Origin: Nocardia asteroides
GTDB taxonomy: Bacteria; Actinomycetota; Actinomycetes; Mycobacteriales; Mycobacteriaceae
Length of the DNA stretch: 64,000 nt
Reading direction: 5' to 3'
NCBI RefSeq assembly: GCF_900637185.1
Contig: NZ_LR134352.1
Coordinates: forward strand, 806,001 to 870,000
The stretch's first letter is position 1; every line of letters starts with the position of its first letter. Positions 9,202-18,900 of this stretch are shown piece by piece. Both the position numbers and the translations under genes were made by a program. Below the pieces are notes generated by a model. It saw nothing but the letters and a program-made list of their open reading frames with translations. It was not told the DNA's origin and did not search any database.

Positions 9202-10241
9202 CCGAGCTCCGTCTCGATCCATTCGAGGTGTGCGGCAACGTAGTACAGGGTGTTCTCGTCCGGGACAGGGCCGAACAGGACGGTGGCGATCTGCTGGACG
9301 GGCACGCCGAGCCTGGCCGCGGCCGTCTCGACGAGCTGGTCGTCGGTGAGGTCGCGCGCGCCCAGGCGCGGGCGGATCCGGCGCAGCGTCGCCGCCCGCA
9401 GGGTCCGCGCCACATGGGCGACGTCGCCGGAGCGACGGTACAGCCCCGCCTGCCCGGCGAGCAGTTCGTTCGCGGCGACCTCCACCGGTCGCGGCTCACC
9501 GACCAGCGCGCCGCGCCTGCGCCCCCGCCACCACATCAGCACCACGAAGGCGATGAGGAACTGCAGGCCGCCGAAGGCCAGCCAGCCGGGCAGCCGGGTG
9601 AAGATCGAATCTTCGCCCGCGCCGAAATCGGGGTCGAAGTCGTCGTCCCGGTCGGGCAGGTCGGGAAAGTCCGGCGGCGGTGGCGGCGGATCCGGCGCGT
9701 CGGGCGCACCGCACGACTGCATGGTGGCGTAGAGCAGCAGGGCGATGGCGAGTACGGCGGCCACGGTGGCCCAGAATCGCGGATTGCGGAGCAGGTCGGG
9801 CAGCGGCGGGAGTTTCCGGCGCTGCCGGGGCTGCTGCTCGACGATCTCCAGCTCGACCGGCTCCAGCGCCGGCGGCGGGGCCGACTGCGAATACCGGTCG
9901 GCGTATTCGAGTCTGCGGTACTCGTCCTCGGTCGCGGCGCGCCCGCCGTAGACGACCTCGTCGAAACTGCGTGCCGCCGGGTGCAGTTCGGTGGACTGTT
10001 CCAGCGGCAGCGCGGTGGTGGCGTCGTCGGCGGTCTCCTGCGCGGTGCGCGAACGGCGGACCGGCAGGGTGCCGCCCTGTTCGAGCGCGCGCAGCACGGC
10101 GCGGAAGCGTTCGCGCAGGGCCAGGTCGTATTCGCGGCGGTTCGCGGCCTGCTCGGCGGCGGCGCGATGGTCGGCGGCGGCGCCGAGCCGGGGTTCCGGT
10201 GGCGCGCCGTCGCGGGGTGGCGGGAATCGGTTGTCGCTCAT
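9198..10241 (-). CDS. DUF4129 protein with a DUF4350-like C-terminal tail
   Basis: 347 residues. The N-terminal part contains the DUF4129 pattern (REYDLALRERFRAVLRALEQ, then an Arg-rich strip and FDEVVYGG). Then come a membrane helix (about 163-180), a short Pro/Asp-rich loop (PDPPPPPPDFPDL), a second helix (about 222-240), and a cytosolic tail (LLAGQAGLYRRSGDVAHVA) of the kind found at the end of DUF4350 proteins. In mycobacteria DUF4129 and DUF4350 are two genes between the membrane gene and moxR; here one gene occupies the place. It overlaps both neighbours by 4 bp. Confidence 0.75.
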
Positions 10242-11119
10242 CGGGTGTCACCCGGGATCCGGATGTCCATGCCCTCGCGTTGGCAGCGGCGGTCGACGTA
10301 GACCAGGACCCGGCTGGTGGCCTCGACGATCTCGCCGATCGTCACCACCAGGAGAACACCGCCGATCAGCAGCGCGAGGAAGGCCCAGCGGTGGGTGCCG
10401 GAGAAATCCGACAGGAAGAACGGAATACCGAAGGCGGGCACCGCGAGTACCGCGAAGATCACCCGCTGGGTGAGCCACAACCCCGCGACCGTCCAGTCGG
10501 CCCCCTGCACGAGCTCCTTCGACCGGGCCACGGCGACACCGAATTTCGTGCGCTCGGCGAGGATCACGGGCTCGATCGCGAACCGGCGCGCCCGCAGATT
10601 CGACAACCACAGCAGAGCGAGGGGATAGGTGACGATCAGGAGGCTGCCGATCGTCAGCACGCCGATTCCGATGAGCGAGAACATGACCTGCGCGAGCACC
10701 AGGGGGCCCGCGTGCCGCGCCGCGGTTCGCAACCCGTCGGCCGCGCCGTGCCGCACCCCGCCGAAGTCGGCCAGCGCGATGGCGACCGTGGGACCGCGCA
10801 ATGCCAGCCGCAGCAGCCAGATGCCCGCGGCGGTCCCGAGTACGGCCGCCCACGCGGTGCCCGCGTCGGAGCCGTCGGTCAGGTGCGACACCAGTCCCGT
10901 CACGCCGAGGACCCCGAGCAGCGCCAGCGCGAGCGCGCCGCCGCCGAGCGCCGCGAGCGCCCGGATATGGGCCTGGATCAGGGCGAACGGCTCATCGAGC
11001 AGTTCGCGGAAACGCAGGGGCCGGATCGGAACCGTCGGCGGCGGGTGCGGCGTCGGCGCAGGCGCTCGTGCCGGTTCGGTTCCCGCCCCGACGGCGCCGA
11101 CCGCTTCGACGGGACGCAC
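10238..11119 (-). CDS. Multi-pass membrane protein (Rv3689-like)
   Basis: About 293 residues from the GTG at 11119 (reading MRPVEAVG). A longer open frame upstream would run through the palindromic repeat and was rejected. A Pro/Ala-rich N-terminus leads into IRPLRFRELLDEPFALIQAH (a motif ahead of the first helix in this family) and about six hydrophobic segments. It overlaps the DUF4129 gene as ATGA and is the first gene of the MoxR block. A TAAACT hexamer 7 nt before the GTG could be a -10 element of a leaderless transcript. Function unknown. Confidence 0.8.
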   Translation of the reverse strand: MRPVEAVGAVGAGTEPARAPAPTPHPPPTVPIRPLRFRELLDEPFALIQAHIRALAALGGGALALALLGVLGVTGLVSHLTDGSDAGTAWAAVLGTAAGIWLLRLALRGPTVAIALADFGGVRHGAADGLRTAARHAGPLVLAQVMFSLIGIGVLTIGSLLIVTYPLALLWLSNLRARRFAIEPVILAERTKFGVAVARSKELVQGADWTVAGLWLTQRVIFAVLAVPAFGIPFFLSDFSGTHRWAFLALLIGGVLLVVTIGEIVEATSRVLVYVDRRCQREGMDIRIPGDTR

Positions 11120-11163
11120 GCGGCCGAGTTTAGCTGTGCTTATGGCGGCGCGGGCGCCGCGTT

Positions 11164-11256
11164 GTTCGCGGCCCCTTGTGTCCCGCCGGTCAGGCGCCGG
11201 TGCTTGCTCCTGCGTCGCGTGCGCACCGGCACCTGACCGGCGGGACGGCCGCGAAC
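11164..11256. repeat. Dispersed 93-bp palindromic repeat, copy 1
   Basis: A near-perfect hairpin. The inner arms 11180-11203 and 11223-11246 (24 nt each, one mismatch) enclose a 19-nt loop. An outer 10-bp stem joins 11164-11173 with 11247-11256, and a 6-nt bulge (11174-11179) sits on the left side. A homologous element in opposite orientation is found at 32864-32954. It lies between the 3' end of the adenylate cyclase gene and the start of the MoxR block and could act as a terminator, but no T-run follows it. It resembles a REP- or MITE-like unit. Confidence 0.85.
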
Positions 11257-11369
11257 CGGCCACTGCGTGGCCGCCGCTCCTCGGGGTCGCGGGTGTGGGC
11301 GAGCTCGGGAGTTCGTGGCTGGGTGACGGTGCGGGGCGAGTTCGGGAGTTCCAGGGTGACGGCGGGTTG

Positions 11370-12980
11370 TCAGTGGGCGTCCGAGGTTTCGGGTTGCGGG
11401 GTGAGTGGGGTACTCGGGGTCGACAGTTTCGGCAGGGCGAGCTGGGTCGGCTTCAGGCGGCCGCGCAAGGTGACCGTGTCGGCGAGGTTCCAGTGGGCGG
11501 CTTCGGAGTCGGCCGCGGCGGCGAGGGTGGTGGCGGAGCTGAGCAGGCGTTCGTCGTAGGACTTGGACAGCTCGCACAGGCGGGCGGCTTCGTTGACGGC
11601 GTCGCCGATGACGGTGAACTCATAGCGGTTGTGGGTGCCGACATTGCCCGCGACGACCCGGCCCGCGGCGACGCCGATGCCCGCGTCGAGGTCGGAGGCC
11701 GCGCGCAGGCGCCGCTGGATGGCGCGCCCGCAGGACAGGGCCGAGCCGGCCAGGTCGGGCAGCGGGGCCGGGGTGCCGAAGACGGCGAGGGCGGCGTCGC
11801 CCTCGAACTTGTTGAGCAGGCCGCCGTGCCGTTCCACCTCGTCGACCACGATGTCGAAGAAGCGGTTGAGAATGCCGACGATCTCGGGAGCGGGCAGCGT
11901 GGCGGCCATCGTGGTGGAACCGATGATGTCGATGAACAGCGCCGCCGCCTCGGTCTCGGTGCCGCCGAGCACCGGCTGGGAGGCGATGGCCGCCATCGCC
12001 ACATCGTGGCCGACGTGCTTGCCGAACAGGTCCTCGATCATGGCGCGCTCACGCAGCCCGTGCACCATCCCGTTGAACCCGCTCTGCAGTTCGCCGAGTT
12101 CGGTGCCGTCGTAGAGGGTGATCTCCGCGGACAGGTCGCCCTGCTCGACCCGGCGCAGCGCTTGGCGCACCCCCTTGATGGGCGCCACCGTCGCGGCGCT
12201 GACCTGCGCCATCAACAGCATCCCGAACAGCAGCGCCGAGCCGCCGAGGCTGAGCATGCAGACCGCCAGCCTGGCCTTGCTCACCGCCGGATCGGCCAGC
12301 GCCCACACCGCCACCGTCATCGCCAGCGCCACCGGGACGCCGACGCCGACCAGCCAGGACAGCATGGTGCGCCCGAACACGCCGATGCCGCGCCGGTGGT
12401 GTGGCGCCGCCTGCAGCACGCGCGCGGTCACCGGCCGCAGCGCGAATTCGATGATCAGGTAGCTGTTGGTGCACACCACGATCGCGGCGGCGCCGATCGC
12501 CAGGAAGACCTTGGGGATCAGCGCCGGCTCGACCACGCCGTAGACGATGGTGAGCACGACCAGCGCCAACGTCCACAGCGCGGCCTGTTGCAGCACCATC
12601 CAGCGCGGCGCCGACACGGTGACCCGCTGCTCGGCCGCGTCCGGCACATGCTCGGGGTCGGTGGCCCAGCGCATCGTCCGCAGTCCGGCGACCGTGCCCC
12701 ACACCGTGCCGACCGCGAGCGCGATCACCGCGCACAGCGGCGTGAAGACGGCGTTGATCAGCAGCAGGTCGCGGGTGAACACGGTGGGGCCGGGCAGGAC
12801 GAAGCCGGCGAGCACCACGACCATCGCGATGCCGATCAGATTGGCGATGAGCAGCGGCACTGTCAGCAGCAACTGCACGCGCACCCGGCGGATGGTCGAC
12901 TTCTCGTCGACCGGACCGAGCAGCGGCGAGCCCCATGGTGCCGAGCTGGTCGCACCCGGGTGTGCGTCGCGGTGGTTCAC
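11370..12980 (-). CDS. Membrane class III adenylate/guanylate cyclase with HAMP domain
   Basis: 536 residues from a GTG start. About six hydrophobic segments in the first 290 residues are followed by a HAMP-like linker (APIKGVRQALRRVEQGDLSA) and a class III cyclase domain from about 365. Metal-binding Asp residues sit in LFIDIIGST and FEGDAAL, a purine-specifying Lys in NKFEGD, and the transition-state Asn/Arg in VNEAARL. The layout equals mycobacterial Rv3645. It probably makes cAMP. The C-terminus after the domain is short and Pro/Thr-rich. It is monocistronic. Confidence 0.9.
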   Translation of the reverse strand: MNHRDAHPGATSSAPWGSPLLGPVDEKSTIRRVRVQLLLTVPLLIANLIGIAMVVVLAGFVLPGPTVFTRDLLLINAVFTPLCAVIALAVGTVWGTVAGLRTMRWATDPEHVPDAAEQRVTVSAPRWMVLQQAALWTLALVVLTIVYGVVEPALIPKVFLAIGAAAIVVCTNSYLIIEFALRPVTARVLQAAPHHRRGIGVFGRTMLSWLVGVGVPVALAMTVAVWALADPAVSKARLAVCMLSLGGSALLFGMLLMAQVSAATVAPIKGVRQALRRVEQGDLSAEITLYDGTELGELQSGFNGMVHGLRERAMIEDLFGKHVGHDVAMAAIASQPVLGGTETEAAALFIDIIGSTTMAATLPAPEIVGILNRFFDIVVDEVERHGGLLNKFEGDAALAVFGTPAPLPDLAGSALSCGRAIQRRLRAASDLDAGIGVAAGRVVAGNVGTHNRYEFTVIGDAVNEAARLCELSKSYDERLLSSATTLAAAADSEAAHWNLADTVTLRGRLKPTQLALPKLSTPSTPLTPQPETSDAH

Positions 12981-13146
12981 TCACGCACTGTAAACCCGGT
13001 TCCGCCGCATCGACCACTGTGTTGCGCAGGTCACTGCGGTGTTTGTTCCGCTATAGAAACTGGTAGCGGCCGTATTTGTGACGCGCTACCGGCCGGATCC
13101 CGAAAATTGAGCTCCGGCCGGTTCCGGTGCACAACTGTTCACTGAA

Positions 13147-14991
13147 TTAGCGGCCCGGTGGCAGTTGACGCTGCGATCCGCCGGGCAACTCGGTGACATC
13201 GTTGCCGGACAGCTCGCCGTAACCGTCCGCCGCGGGCAGCCCGGTGCCCTGGCCCGCGGGCAGCGCGGTGTAGCTCGGTGCGGCCGGGTACTGCCGCGGG
13301 TCCGGGTGGTACCTGGCGCCCGGCGCGTCGACGACCGTCGAGGCGATCTGCTGCGCGTAGGGCTGGTGATACTGCGGCGCACCCTGCTGCTGCGGGTACC
13401 CGGCGGGCAGATATCCCTGCACCGGCTGCCCCGGCAGATACCCGGCCTGCGCCATCATCTGCTGCTGCGGCGCCTGCGAATCCTGGCTGTCGACGGTGAC
13501 CTTGCGGCTGCGGCGCAGCGTGAAGGTGACCTCCTCCACCTCCTCGAAGGCCTGGCGCGCGGTCCGCAGCGGGTGCGTGGCCGAGTCGATCGCGTTGGCG
13601 ACGAAGGAGGGGACCAGCGGCCGGATCCAGCGGGCGGCGGTGTCGGTGAACGGCACCGTGCCGATGATCGGCAGTTCCAGCCCGCCGCCCCCGGTGGGCG
13701 CCTGCGCGGGCGCGGCGGCGGTCACCGGCTGCGCGGGCACCAGCGCGCCGCCCTGCGGCGTCGCGGCGGGCAGCGCGTTCGGGAAGTACCCGGCGGGCAG
13801 CTGCTGCTGGGAGACGTTCGGCTCCAGAGCCACGGAGTCGTCCTTTCGATGCGGCTCGGTGATCCCGAGCTCGAAACCGCCGATCGCGGCGATGATCCTG
13901 GTGCGCTGACGTTCTCGATCGATGACGGTGTCGGCCTCGATCGCCAGGCGCGCGGTGGCGAGTTCGTGTTCGGCCCGCAGGGCGGCCGCCTCGGTGCGCA
14001 CCTCGGCGCGCTTCACCGCGATGGCCGCGTCGGCCTCGCGGTGGGCCCGGTCGGCGACCTCCGCGGCGTCGACCCTGCGGTCGAGCGAGGTCTCGCCGCG
14101 CCACCAGCGCAGCAGCAGCGGCAGCAGCGCGAGCAGCACGCCGGCCAGCAGGATGAGCAGGCGCAGCGCGGCGGCGCCCGCGTGGTCGGCGGTGTAGCCG
14201 TTCATGGCCAGCCAGCGCGCGCCGAGTCCGCGGTCGGCCGCGGCGAACGCGGTGTCGCGCGCGGCGGTGAGTTCGGTGGTCTCGGCGGCGACCCGCTGAT
14301 CGAGGCCGTCGGTGCGCGACTGCGCGGCGGCGAGCTGCTTGCGCGCGTCGTCGAGCATGTCGTTGGCGGTCCGCGATTCGGGACCGTGGCCGGGGACGCC
14401 GGTGATCCTGGTCTGCGGGCACTCGGGGGTGGGGTTGTACTCGCAACGGGCGGTGACCAGCGCGCGGTCGATGTCGGCCTGCGCCTTGGCGATGCTCACG
14501 TCGAGGGCGGCCCGGTCGGCGACGGCCCGGTCGTACTCGGCGCGTGCGGCGACCACGGCGGGCGCGTTCTCGGCGCTCGCCTGCGCCCGGACGTCCAGCT
14601 CCCGGTCGACGGTGCCGCCGAGCAGCACGGTCGAGGCGAGCTCGGCGACGAGGACACCGGCCAGCACGCCGATGCCGACGCGCGCGGCGATGCCGAACCG
14701 GTCGTCCGCGGCGCCGCCGGGCCGGGTGGTGGCCAGCGCCCGGCCGAGCGCGCCCGCGGCCACCGCGGCCACCAGGCCGAGCCCGACGACGGCCACCGGC
14801 CCGATCCCGTCGGCGGCGGCGAGCGCGGTGGTGGTGACGATCCCGGCGACCGCGGCGAACAGCAGCACGGCGGCGCCGGTGACGGCATAGCCGCCCTGCT
14901 CGTGGTGATAGGCCAGGTCGGCGCCCGTTTCGGGGTCCCGGCGCCGAGGCCCGGCGAGGCCTCCGCCGAGCCAGGTGAGTGTGCCGGTCAT
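13147..14991 (-). CDS. DUF4407-like membrane protein with Gln/Pro/Tyr-rich tail
   Basis: 614 residues from the ATG at 14991, chosen because GGGGAG lies 5-6 nt upstream; the longer frame has no ribosome-binding site. Two pairs of membrane helices (about residues 35-130 and 270-300) flank a soluble region with a long Ala/Asp/Arg-rich coiled segment (RAEYDRAVADRAALDVSIAK). A second coiled-coil follows, and the last 130 residues are low-complexity (AGYLPGQPVQGYLPAGYPQQ). DUF4407 proteins are membrane proteins of unknown function. The tail resembles surface or scaffold regions of actinobacterial envelope proteins. Confidence 0.72.
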   Translation of the reverse strand: MTGTLTWLGGGLAGPRRRDPETGADLAYHHEQGGYAVTGAAVLLFAAVAGIVTTTALAAADGIGPVAVVGLGLVAAVAAGALGRALATTRPGGAADDRFGIAARVGIGVLAGVLVAELASTVLLGGTVDRELDVRAQASAENAPAVVAARAEYDRAVADRAALDVSIAKAQADIDRALVTARCEYNPTPECPQTRITGVPGHGPESRTANDMLDDARKQLAAAQSRTDGLDQRVAAETTELTAARDTAFAAADRGLGARWLAMNGYTADHAGAAALRLLILLAGVLLALLPLLLRWWRGETSLDRRVDAAEVADRAHREADAAIAVKRAEVRTEAAALRAEHELATARLAIEADTVIDRERQRTRIIAAIGGFELGITEPHRKDDSVALEPNVSQQQLPAGYFPNALPAATPQGGALVPAQPVTAAAPAQAPTGGGGLELPIIGTVPFTDTAARWIRPLVPSFVANAIDSATHPLRTARQAFEEVEEVTFTLRRSRKVTVDSQDSQAPQQQMMAQAGYLPGQPVQGYLPAGYPQQQGAPQYHQPYAQQIASTVVDAPGARYHPDPRQYPAAPSYTALPAGQGTGLPAADGYGELSGNDVTELPGGSQRQLPPGR

Positions 14992-15516
14992 AGGTTCTCC
15001 CCGGGTTCTGCGCTCCACTGGGCATGGCGAAACTGACATGGATTCGTTGTGTCAGCGTGACAGGCGTTGCGCCGACACACCGAGACACCGTGACCCCCAT
15101 GTGGTCAGCCTCACAGTCCGATCACCGGGACATCGGCCGGCGAACCTCGCGCACCGGCGGACCTCGGCGTGTCGACCCCGGCGATCCGTACCTACCGGTT
15201 GGTAGAGGCCCGGTTGTGGCGAACGCCACTGTTCCAGAATTAGCCAGCAGTGTGCTGCGCCACAGGAAGTTGATACAGACCGTACGGTCGGATCACTGCG
15301 AGGCCACGTCGGAGCCGCTGTCGGAAATATCTCACCGGTTCCGTCCCGGTTAGCGGAGCACACAGGTTTGACCTGCGCATTGTCTGGGAATTCTGCTGCG
15401 GTGCAGGTGAGTTCAGCTTTCGGGCCCGTCCCGGCGGCTGTTCCCGGCCTGCCGCACAGCAGTGTTCCCGCAGGTCGGCGCGGGTTGTCCGGGATCGATC
15501 CCGTGCCCGGTCTGCT
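14992..15516. other. Intergenic region with two operator-like palindromes
   Basis: No credible gene. Two short palindromes stand out: CTACC-ggtt-GGTAG (15192-15205) and the perfect GACCGTACGGTC (15278-15289). Both resemble TetR-type operators, but no regulator gene is adjacent. They lie about 200-300 bp upstream of the DUF4407 gene (minus strand) and more than 600 bp upstream of gltB. Confidence 0.5.
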
Positions 15517-15633
15517 TTACACTGGACGACGCGCGCGACGAAGCATGCCGCCGTTACAAACCCCAGCTAGACAGGTTTCTTAGCACGACCTTAGTTGGTT
15601 GGGTCTGCGGTCTGACTTATCGTTTGCTCTTAC

Positions 15634-15749
15634 GCCGAACGCACCCATGTTCGGCACAACCACCTGTTTCGGGGTCCGTGAAACCGGACCAAGACCAGCG
15701 GGTGAAACCCCGCGCGGAGGTAAGGGATGTGTAAGCGTTCCGTTACCTC
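15634..15749 (+). promoter_or_regulatory. Structured leader RNA upstream of gltB (candidate riboswitch or attenuator)
   Basis: Four consecutive hairpins: GCCGAAC/GTTCGGC (15634-15640 with 15649-15655); GGTCCG-TGAAAC-CGGACC (15673-15690); GCGGG-TGAAAC-CCCGC (15698-15713); and GAGGTAA/TTACCTC (15717-15723 with 15743-15749, extended inward by GGGA/TTCC). The second and third share the identical hexaloop TGAAAC. The fourth buries a strong GGAGG ribosome-binding site (15716-15720) and the ATG at 15727. This architecture, aptamer-like hairpins followed by an RBS-masking stem 190 nt before gltB, matches no riboswitch class I recognise. A GlnR-type DNA site (GAAAC half-sites) is an alternative reading. 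Confidence 0.5.
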
Positions 15750-15927
15750 TGAGCACCCACTACGTCAACGAAGCGGGTGGACAACTGGAGACGTGACTGC
15801 ACGCCGCAAACCATCACCGCCGCTGGTTTCGGATCGTACGGACGCAGTCTTGACGGAGGCGAAACGACGAAGGGCCACACGCTCAGCTAGCTGGGCGGCC
15901 GATCTCATCGACAGCCGACTTTCTTGA
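15727..15927 (+). CDS. Possible leader ORF (66 codons) upstream of gltB
   Basis: An open frame begins ATG TGT AAG CGT behind a strong GGAGG site and stops 10 nt before the gltB start, so its stop sits on the gltB ribosome-binding site (GAAGG), compatible with translational coupling. The product would be a basic, Arg/Ser-rich 66-mer with no recognised homologue. Third positions are only about half G or C, unlike the strongly GC-biased neighbours, so it is not typical coding sequence. It may be a translated leader peptide without a conserved product, or chance. Confidence 0.25.
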   Translation: MCKRSVTSEHPLRQRSGWTTGDVTARRKPSPPLVSDRTDAVLTEAKRRRATRSASWAADLIDSRLS

Positions 15928-15937
15928 AGGCAGAGGC

Positions 15938-18900
15938 ATGACGCAACTTCCTGGCCACAGGTCACCCGGTGCCACCGGGCTCTACGATCCGGCATTCGAG
16001 CACGACGCCTGCGGCGTCGCGTTCGTCGCAGACATGCACGGACGACGCAGTCGAGACATCGTCGACAAGGCCATCACCGCCCTTCTGAACCTGGAGCACC
16101 GTGGTGCCGCGGGTGCCGAGCCGAACTCCGGCGACGGCGCGGGCATCCTGATCCAGCTTCCGGACAAGTTCTTCCGCGCTGTGGTCGACTTCGAGCTGCC
16201 CCCGGTCGGCTCCTACGCCTCCGGTATCGCCTTCCTGCCGCAGTCCCGCCGCGAGGCCTCGCGGGCCGCCTACGGTGTCGAGAAGATCGTCGTCGAAGAG
16301 GGCCTGGCCGTGCTCGGCTGGCGTGAGGTGCCGATCGAGGAGTCCTCGCTGGGCGCGCTGGCCCGCGACGCGATGCCCACCTTCCGGCAGCTGTTCATCG
16401 GCTCGCCCAAGAACTCCGCCGAGCAGCTCTCCGGCCTGGACCTGGAGCGTCGTGCCTACGTGATCCGCAAGCGGATCGAGCACGAGCTGGGCAAGTCCGG
16501 CTCGGGCGAGGGCTCGGTCGGCAAGGAGTCGGTGTACTTCCCGAGCCTGTCCGGCGAGACCTTCATCTACAAGGGCATGTTCACCACGCCGCAACTGCGC
16601 GCGTTCTACCTGGACCTGCAGGACGAGCGTGTCGAGTCGGCCATCGGCATCGTGCACTCGCGCTTCTCCACCAACACCTTCCCCTCGTGGCCGCTGGCGC
16701 ACCCGTTCCGCCGGGTCGCCCACAACGGTGAGATCAACACCGTCACCGGTAACGAGAACTGGATGCGCGCGCGTGAGGCGCTGCTGCGTTCGGACGTGTT
16801 CGGCAAGGACGAGGCCGGCAAGAACCGACTACAGAAGATCTTCCCCGTCTGTACGCCGGGTGCGAGTGACACCGCGCGCTTCGACGAGGTGCTGGAACTG
16901 CTGCACCTCGGCGGCCGCGACTTGCACCACGCCGTGATGATGATGATTCCCGAGGCCTGGGAACGCAACGAGAACATGGACCCGCAGCTGCGGGCGTTCT
17001 ACGAGTACCACTCGATGCTGATGGAGCCGTGGGACGGCCCCGCCGCCGTCTGCTTCTCCGACGGCAAGAAGATCGGCGCCGTGCTCGACCGCAACGGCCT
17101 GCGCCCCGGTCGCATCTGGGTGACCGAGGACGGCCTGGTCGTGCTCGCCTCCGAGGTCGGCGTGCTCGACATCGACCCGTCGACGGTGATCCAGAAGATC
17201 CGCCTGCAGCCGGGCAAGATGTTCCTGGTCGACACCGAGCAGGGCCGCATCCTCACCGACGCCGAGATCAAGGGCGAACTGGCCGCGGCGCAGCCGTACC
17301 AGGAGTGGCTGGACGCCGGCGTGAGCCGCCTGGCCGACCTGCCCGACCGCCCGCACGTGCACATGTCGCACGACCGCGTGCTGATCCGTCAGCAGATCTT
17401 CGGATACACCACCGAGGACCTGAACCTGCTGATCACGCCGATGGCCAAGACCGGCGGCGAGGCGCTGGGCTCGATGGGCACCGACACCCCGATCGCGGTG
17501 CTGTCGAACCGGTCGCGCCTGCTGTTCGACTACTTCTCCCAGCTGTTCGCGCAGGTCACCAACCCGCCGCTGGACGCCATCCGGGAGAAGGTCGTCACCA
17601 GCCTCAAGCGCAACATCGGCCCCGAGGCCGACCTGCTGCACCCCGGTCCGGAGTCGTGCAAGCAGATCGCGCTGGAGCAGCCGATCCTGGACAACGACGA
17701 GCTGTCCAAGCTCGTCCACATCAACGACGACGGCAGCCACCCCGGCCTGCGCTCGGTGGTCGTGCGCGGTCTGTACCCGGTCGCCGAGGGCGGCGAAGGC
17801 CTGCGCAAGGCGCTGGTCGCGATCAACACCCAGGTGTCGGCGGCCATCGACGGTGGCGCGCGGATCATCGTGCTGTCCGACCGCGAGTCCAACGAGAAGC
17901 TGGCGCCGATCCCGTCGCTGCTGCTCACCTCCTCGGTGCACCACCACCTGGTGCGCGAGCGCACCCGCACCATGGTCGGCCTGGTCGTCGAGGCCGGTGA
18001 CGCCCGCGAGGTGCACCACATGGCGATGCTGGTCGGCTTCGGCGCGGCCGCGATCAACCCGTACATGGCCTTCGAGACCATCGAGGACATGCTCGAGCGC
18101 GGCTCGCTGGCGATCCCCGGCTCGACCGGTGACCTGGCCGCCGACTACCGCAAGGCCGTCGCGAACTACTGCACCGCGGCCAGCAACGGCGTGCTCAAGG
18201 TGATGTCCAAGATGGGCATCTCCACCCTCGCCTCCTACAACGGCGCCCAGCTGTACCAGGTCATCGGCCTGGCGCAGGACCTGGTCGACGAGTACTTCAC
18301 CGGCCTGCGCTCGCCGCTGGGCGGCATCGGCCTCGACGAGATCGCCGAAGAGGTGGCCATCCGCCACCGCACCGCGTTCCTGGAGAACCGCAACGAGCGC
18401 GCGCACCGCGAGCTCGAGGTCGGCGGCGAGTACCAGTGGCGTCGTGAGGGCGAGTACCACCTGTTCAACCCGGACACGGTGTTCAAGCTCCAGCACGCCA
18501 CCCGCACCGGCCAGTACTCGATCTTCAAGGAGTACACCAAGGCCGTCGACGACCAGTCCGAGCGGCTGGCCGCCCTGCGTGGCCTGTTCAAGTTCAAGAC
18601 CGGTCAGCGCGAGTCCATCTCGATCGACGAGGTCGAGTCGGCCGCCGAGATCGTCAAGCGGTTCTCGACCGGCGCGATGAGCTACGGCTCCATCTCGGCC
18701 GAGTCGCACGAGACCCTGGCGATCGCGATGAACCGTCTGGGCGCGCGCTCGAACTCCGGCGAGGGCGGCGAGAGCCCGGCCCGCTTCGAGGTCGAGGAGA
18801 ACGGCGACTGGCGTCGTTCGGCGATCAAGCAGGTCGCGTCGGGTCGCTTCGGCGTCACCGCGCACTACCTGACCAACGCCACCGACATCCAGATCAAGAT

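Noticed and set aside
10238..11263. N-terminal extension of the first MoxR-block membrane protein to 11263
   Set aside because: The extension reads through the 93-bp palindromic repeat and has low-complexity Arg/Ala sequence; the GTG at 11119 gives a normal protein.
13139..15100. 653-codon Arg/Gly-rich frame parallel to the DUF4407 gene
   Set aside because: It is another frame of the same strand over the DUF4407 gene and has shadow-like composition.
15500..15937. gltB leader considered as RNase P RNA, tmRNA, SRP RNA, cobalamin or ydaO riboswitch
   Set aside because: The hallmark sequences of each (for example GAGGAAAGTCC for RNase P, CCA-ending acceptor for tmRNA, GGAAGGAAGCA for SRP RNA, GCCACTGT for cobalamin) are absent.
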